The position numbers and the translations under genes were made by a program. A stretch of 64,000 nucleotides of DNA, taken from Variovorax sp. Sphag1AA. GTDB lineage: Bacteria > Pseudomonadota > Gammaproteobacteria > Burkholderiales > Burkholderiaceae_C. Each line of letters begins with the position of its first letter. Position 1 is the stretch's first letter. This document shows, piece after piece, positions 63,200-64,000 of the stretch. Under the pieces are notes generated by a model that had not been told where the DNA came from, did not search any database, and worked only from the letters and a program-made list of their open reading frames with translations. The stretch covers positions 248,001 through 312,000 of the forward strand of contig NZ_JACHYC010000002.1 in assembly GCF_014192575.1 (NCBI RefSeq), in the 5' to 3' direction.

Positions 63200-64000
63200 G
63201 TGCCTGAAAAACTTGCCAGCCAGCATTCCGGGTATCTGCCCAGGGTCACGGCGCTCGTCGCGCTCGCCGCGCTCGCCGCGGTTGTTTCGCTCTCGGCCTG
63301 CAGGCGCGCCGAGGAGGCACCGGCCGCCGAGATCCGTCCGGTCCGCGTGATGAAGATCGAGACGCGCGCGATCGGCGACGTCGTCACCTTGACCGGCAAC
63401 GTGCAGGCACAGACGGAGATCAACCAGTCGTTCCGCATCGATGGGCGCCTGATTGAGCGCAGTGTCGATATCGGCGACCGCGTGAAGCAGGGCCAGTTGC
63501 TGGCCCGGCTCGATCCTTTGAACGAAGAGACGGCACTGCAGGCGTCCCGTGCGCAACTGGCTGCGGCGCAAGCGCAGAACGTCGAGGCGCGTACCAACCA
63601 CACGCGGTTGCGCGATCTGCTCGCCGAGAACGCGGTCTCGCGCGCTTCCTTCGACCAGGCCGACTCGTTGCTGAAGGTCACGCAGTCGCAGGTCGAGACC
63701 GCGCAGTCGCAGGTGACGCTTGCGCAGAACCGCCTGAACTACACGCGGCTGTATGCGGATGCGAACGGCGTAGTGACCGCTCGTGGCCCCGAAGCCGGCG
63801 AAGTGGTGCAGGCCGGCCGCATGGTCGTGCAGGTCGCGCGCGAGGGTGCGCGTGACGCGGTGTTCGACGTGCCGGCGCAGGTCAAGAACAGCACGGCGAC
63901 GAACCCAGAGATCACTGTCTCGCTGACCGATGACCCGAAGGTCACCGCGAAGGGGCAGGTGCGCGAGGTATCGCCGCGCGCCGATCCGGTGACCGGCACC
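63200..64000 (+). CDS. RND efflux membrane-fusion lipoprotein, 3' end outside window
   Basis: The frame is open to the window edge for 267 residues. It begins with a hydrophobic stretch (VTALVALAALAAVVSLSAC) ending in a lipobox Cys, then VRVMKIETRAIGDVVTLTGNVQAQTE, a lipoyl half motif, a long helical hairpin (ASRAQLAAAQAQNVEARTN and following) and a closing lipoyl half with ADANGVVTARGPEAGEVVQAG. That is the periplasmic adaptor of a tripartite RND pump. GTG at 63200 is best placed after AGAGAGGA; GTG at 63194 is also possible. The pump subunit should lie beyond the window. Confidence 0.9.
   Translation, partial: MPEKLASQHSGYLPRVTALVALAALAAVVSLSACRRAEEAPAAEIRPVRVMKIETRAIGDVVTLTGNVQAQTEINQSFRIDGRLIERSVDIGDRVKQGQLLARLDPLNEETALQASRAQLAAAQAQNVEARTNHTRLRDLLAENAVSRASFDQADSLLKVTQSQVETAQSQVTLAQNRLNYTRLYADANGVVTARGPEAGEVVQAGRMVVQVAREGARDAVFDVPAQVKNSTATNPEITVSLTDDPKVTAKGQVREVSPRADPVTGT

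Overview
The window is GC-rich (about two-thirds G+C in the lines I counted). Its gene content is typical of Burkholderiales, most like Comamonadaceae such as Variovorax: Bug-type (TctC) binding proteins next to class III CoA-transferases, several LysR regulators, a MocR regulator, a glmU-Lrp-glmS block and an otsB-GH15-otsA block. No rRNA, tRNA or CRISPR array was seen, and the genus is an inference. Genes are dense; no gap between genes exceeds about 180 bases.

Layout. 1-1884: 5' part of a MocR regulator, then two small orphan genes. 1901-11416: one tightly packed minus-strand operon with an intradiol dioxygenase, a citrate-synthase/citryl-CoA-lyase-like protein, a CoA-transferase, a Bug binding protein, a complete Liv-type ABC importer (with fused permease and ATPase) and a MetE-like methyltransferase. 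It faces a divergent LysR gene across a perfect palindrome. 12518-17914: trehalose block (otsA, GH15, otsB) and cca. 17958-24115: GST, MgtC-like, MscS-like, soluble lytic transglycosylase, 5-formyl-THF cyclo-ligase, LysR, DUF2917. 24131-25388: divergent BLUF photoreceptor and Crp/Fnr regulator. 25563-30489: small polysaccharide cluster (three glycosyltransferases, oxidoreductase, epimerase). 30592-35418: lipoprotein, glmU, Lrp, glmS.

35420-42558 begins one base after glmS and is the most interesting region. It is an accessory cassette with no mobility genes: a cytosolic alpha/beta hydrolase, a cytosolic subtilisin-like protease and a tandem-SIR2 protein (second SIR2 domain apparently inactive), facing a divergent SIR2 protein with a long helical C-terminus. 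SIR2 NADase domains are established anti-phage effectors. I do not know a named system with this composition and propose it as a candidate protease/SIR2 defence system.

42720-50847: hypothetical proteins, a double-domain KaiC-like ATPase translationally coupled to a hybrid histidine kinase, a phospholipase-D lipoprotein, a cation diffusion facilitator with altered metal-site residues, and a membrane cyclic-nucleotide-binding protein. 50991-57778: second aromatic-degradation region (Rieske dioxygenase alpha and beta, GST; opposite strand HMG-CoA-lyase-like, CoA-transferase, Bug protein; divergent LysR). 57829-64000: AI-2E-type transporter, Slam-like outer-membrane protein, arcD-arcA without arcBC behind them, and the 5' part of an RND membrane-fusion lipoprotein.
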